Assembly: GCA_965371805.1 (NCBI GenBank)
Contig: CBDUZW010000004.1
Location: forward strand, 83,249 to 147,248
DNA length: 64,000 nucleotides
Direction of reading: 5' to 3'
From: JAOZTV01 sp965371805
GTDB lineage: Bacteria; Acidobacteriota; Aminicenantia; UBA2199
Part shown: positions 61,860-64,000 of the stretch, in pieces
How positions within the stretch are numbered: position 1 is the first letter of the stretch
How the letters are laid out: every line of letters starts with the position of its first letter
The notes under the pieces: generated by a model
Told to the model about the DNA's origin: nothing
Database searches by the model: none
What the model saw: the letters and a program-made list of their open reading frames with translations, nothing else
Translations under genes and position numbers: made by a program

Positions 61860-62753
61860 TTAGATAAATATGCCTATTGAAAATGTAATCCCATATAATA
61901 TAAGAATTTTACCTGTGAAACTTAATATTTTGTTTAATTTTTCTCCATCTTCTGAAGTCTTAAGTATCTTATAAGGATAGAAAATTAATAAGAGTATTAT
62001 TGCAGATAGAGATGAGCATAAATAACTTTGATCAAATAATCCTATAATAATTGGAATAAATGCTGCAATTATTATGGAAAAAATATATTCATATATACCA
62101 AAATCTTTACCGAACCTGACGACCAGAGTTCTTTTTCCAGTTCTTCTGTCATTATTGATATCTCTTATATTATTTACTGCGAGAATTGCTACAGAGATTA
62201 ATCCTGGTCCAAAGCCTAAGATGATAATTAATGGGTCTATAGACAGTGTTTGGACAAAATATGTTCCAGCAAGAGATACAGGCCCAAAAAACACCAGTAC
62301 AAATAAATCACCAAAGCCTAGATATCCATAAGGAGAGGAGCCTCCTGTATAAAAATATCCTGCTAATAAAGATAATATTCCAATTATGATTATTGGGATA
62401 CCCCCTCTTAATATCAGGACAATCGAACTGATAATTATTAAAAACAAAACAAAATAAATAGAGTTTTTCATCTGGTTTACTGTAACAAGACCCGCTTGTG
62501 TAACTCTTACCGGTCCAATCCTTTTCTCATCATCAGTACCATTTTTGAAGTCAGAATAGTCGTTTACCAGATTTGTACCTATTTGAATAAGAATGGCACA
62601 TATAATTGTAGTTAAACTTAGAAATAAGTGAAATGAATTATGTTTTATAGCAATAGCAGTACCCATAATGACAGGAACTATTGAAGCAGGCAATGTCTTT
62701 GGACGAATTGCCATCCACCATATTCCTGAAGATTCTAATATCTTTTTATTCAT
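61860..62753 (-). CDS. menA: 1,4-dihydroxy-2-naphthoate polyprenyltransferase
   Basis: The start is ATG 62753; a TATAAT box lies six bases before it, so the longer frame is unlikely. The 297-residue UbiA-family protein has an N-terminal AIRPKTLPASIVPVIMG, the first Asp-rich motif NLVNDYSDFKNGTDDEKRIG near residue 65, and a second NNIRDINNDRRTGKRTLVVR near 195. About nine transmembrane segments follow. It attaches the isoprenoid tail in menaquinone synthesis. Other men genes are not visible. Confidence 0.92.
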   Translation of the reverse strand: MNKKILESSGIWWMAIRPKTLPASIVPVIMGTAIAIKHNSFHLFLSLTTIICAILIQIGTNLVNDYSDFKNGTDDEKRIGPVRVTQAGLVTVNQMKNSIYFVLFLIIISSIVLILRGGIPIIIIGILSLLAGYFYTGGSSPYGYLGFGDLFVLVFFGPVSLAGTYFVQTLSIDPLIIILGFGPGLISVAILAVNNIRDINNDRRTGKRTLVVRFGKDFGIYEYIFSIIIAAFIPIIIGLFDQSYLCSSLSAIILLLIFYPYKILKTSEDGEKLNKILSFTGKILILYGITFSIGIFI

Positions 62754-62759
62754 AATTGA

Positions 62760-62789
62760 ATTATAATGCAAAATGCAATATATATCCAA
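62760..62789 (-). promoter_or_regulatory. Leaderless-type promoter of menA
   Basis: Minus strand TTGGAT (62784-62789), 18 bases, TATAAT (62760-62765), then six bases to ATG 62753. Confidence 0.6.
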
Positions 62790-63016
62790 TCTGATTTGAG
62801 GGATAAGGAAAAAGCAAGATAAATAATTGATGATAAAGGTATATTAGTGATAAATGTAACAATATAGATACAGACTTTAACTAAATGTCACTTTTTTATG
62901 ACAAAAAAAATCTATTTTGCTATAATATATTGGCAGAGAAAATGCTGCTTAATATTTACAAGTTAAATTGAACGATTGTTTTATAAATTATTTAATTTAG
63001 TTTAGAGGAGATTATT

Positions 63017-63721
63017 ATGAAAAAAACAATTTATTTTACCATTAGTTTATTAACAATAATATTTTTGTCTTACTGTACAATTCATTTTCCATATGATTAT
63101 GAAACAATAGGCAGGCAGCATAAAATAGTTTTTAAAATTGTTCCCGAAGATGCTCTTGTTCTTCTGAATGGGAAATTGATAGGTGAAGCATATGAGTTTT
63201 CAACATGGGAATCTGCTTTACGTATCTCTTCAAAAGACAATGAATTAATAGTCAAAAGAGAAGGTTTTATTGAAGAGGTTATTGATCTTTATGAGTATGA
63301 TGGAAGAGAATTTATTGTAAAGGTTAATCTTAAAAGGGATGATGAATATAAACCGGAAAGAAGAGTAATTCGTAAGAGAGAATTAAAGCAAAAGGAAACA
63401 GATCAACGAAAAAAGATAGAAGGTGTTGCAGTAAGACCTAAAAAAATAAAAAATTTAGAGATAAAATCTGATGAAGACGATATCATTTTTCATAAAACCT
63501 CGCTTTCACTAAGTGTCTCGCCATCAGATGCTGCAATATATATAAATAAAAAATTCTGGGGAATTTCACCTAAATCAGGCAGGATAAATAATATTGTTTT
63601 AAGAACAGGCAAGTATTCACTGGAAATCATCAAACCTGGCTATGTGAGTGTTATAAAAACAATTATAGTTTCAGGAAAAATGAAGAACCTTGATATGATA
63701 ATTGCCTTAAAGAAAAAGTAA
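63017..63721 (+). CDS. PEGA-domain lipoprotein
   Basis: The 234-residue protein has a lipobox LSYC at residues 17-20. It has two beta-rich PEGA-like domains, one about 35-110 (VPEDALVLLNGKLIGEAYEF) and one about 155-230 (LSVSPSDAAIYINKKFWGIS, then RTGKYSLEIIKPGYVSV). A Lys/Arg-rich linker joins them. PEGA domains occur in surface-exposed or S-layer-linked proteins. GAGGAG precedes the ATG. Confidence 0.75.
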   Translation: MKKTIYFTISLLTIIFLSYCTIHFPYDYETIGRQHKIVFKIVPEDALVLLNGKLIGEAYEFSTWESALRISSKDNELIVKREGFIEEVIDLYEYDGREFIVKVNLKRDDEYKPERRVIRKRELKQKETDQRKKIEGVAVRPKKIKNLEIKSDEDDIIFHKTSLSLSVSPSDAAIYINKKFWGISPKSGRINNIVLRTGKYSLEIIKPGYVSVIKTIIVSGKMKNLDMIIALKKK

Positions 63722-63737
63722 AACACAAAAACCTGGG

Positions 63738-63934
63738 ACTTATTCAGTTTTCAAAAATAGAATTAGTTTAATGTCGCTTCCGGTGATATCTCTGTTGCTA
63801 ACGCTCCAAATTGTGCTCAATTTGGAGCTTCGGTCCTCATTCGTCCAGGCTTCAGGGCTCACTCCGGGGCACGTTACAGAGAAAGTCACCTCACGCTTGG
63901 CTTTTCTTTTATAACTTAGAAAAACTGAATAAGT
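63738..63934. mobile_element. Possible MITE-like element with 14-base terminal inverted repeats
   Basis: ACTTATTCAGTTTT (63738-63751) is exactly reversed at 63921-63934. The 197-base inner part is much richer in GC than the surroundings and contains a perfect 11-base hairpin at 63803-63828 (GCTCCAAATTG-TGCT-CAATTTGGAGC). No ORF of size is inside. Similar CAAAAACCT and CAAAACCT lie just outside the two ends, but no exact target duplication is visible. Confidence 0.5.
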
Positions 63935-64000
63935 ACAAAACCTATTCCGTGTTGCATCATAAAAAAAACACTATAAACGATAGGTCGTTGCTTCATAAAA

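Overview
This AT-rich window is consistent with one Gram-negative bacterial chromosome. LpxD, lipoproteins, an OmpA-like protein and a beta-barrel protein imply an outer membrane. MotA/MotB and a Che set imply chemosensory or motility functions. A four-subunit succinate dehydrogenase/fumarate reductase with MenA points to a quinone-based chain, probably menaquinone. Butyrate kinase and phosphate butyryltransferase point to acyl-phosphate fermentation. The phylum cannot be fixed from sequence alone. A spirochaete-like or candidate-phylum anaerobe would fit, but this is inference.

Layout. 1-9.6 kb is a cell-surface region: a glycosyltransferase-like membrane protein cut by the window edge, a sulfatase-superfamily enzyme, a second polytopic membrane protein, an MBOAT/SGNH acylation pair, and a decayed patch where a group II intron remnant meets a sulfatase remnant. 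10-13.1 kb is a three-gene operon: ornithine aminotransferase, a PseG-like protein and an ATP-grasp protein. 13.2-17.7 kb encodes STAS, CheA, CheR and CheB. 17.7-21.1 kb (minus) holds MtnA and three envelope proteins. 21.3-25.6 kb is a signalling operon: two receivers, a hybrid kinase, a diguanylate cyclase, and SiaB- and SiaC-family proteins. 25.7-28.6 kb has small envelope genes (one frameshifted cupredoxin) and TsaC. 28.8-32.0 kb is sdhCDAB, closed by a strong terminator. 32.1-33.6 kb is motAB. 33.8-35.2 kb is thioredoxin and an AmrS-like radical SAM enzyme. 35.5-38.3 kb is a small protein, a 5'-nucleotidase and thymidine kinase. 38.4-42.7 kb (minus) holds polA and neighbours. 42.9-46.3 kb links EIIA and P-II-like regulators to two cation/proton antiporters. 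46.4-50.4 kb has a nitronate monooxygenase-like protein, tRNA-Arg(ACG), a possible HEPN protein, lpxD, tadA and tRNA-Ser(CGA). 50.9-58.6 kb carries a TPR protein, YjbQ, buk-ptb, RNase P RNA, mogA, mtnP and a second buk. 58.6-63.7 kb has two M16-like proteins without the catalytic motif, MenA and a PEGA lipoprotein.

How genes work together. Two sensory systems (Che; hybrid kinase/c-di-GMP/SiaBC) lie 4 kb apart, and the CheA carries a MshEN-like insert that could read c-di-GMP. MtnA and MtnP are both methionine-salvage enzymes. tRNA-Arg(ACG) and TadA are substrate and enzyme. Promoters are easy to read: TTGACT or TTGAAT, a 17-base spacer, then TAnnnT. At several genes the -10 box ends 6-9 bases before the ATG and no Shine-Dalgarno is present, suggesting that leaderless mRNAs are common here.

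The most unusual items are the tRNA-Ser embedded in the end of tadA, the shared N-terminal region of the hybrid kinase and the diguanylate cyclase beside SiaB/SiaC, the MshEN-like CheA insert, a dispersed repeat with a conserved reading frame, and the tandem catalytically empty M16 pair.
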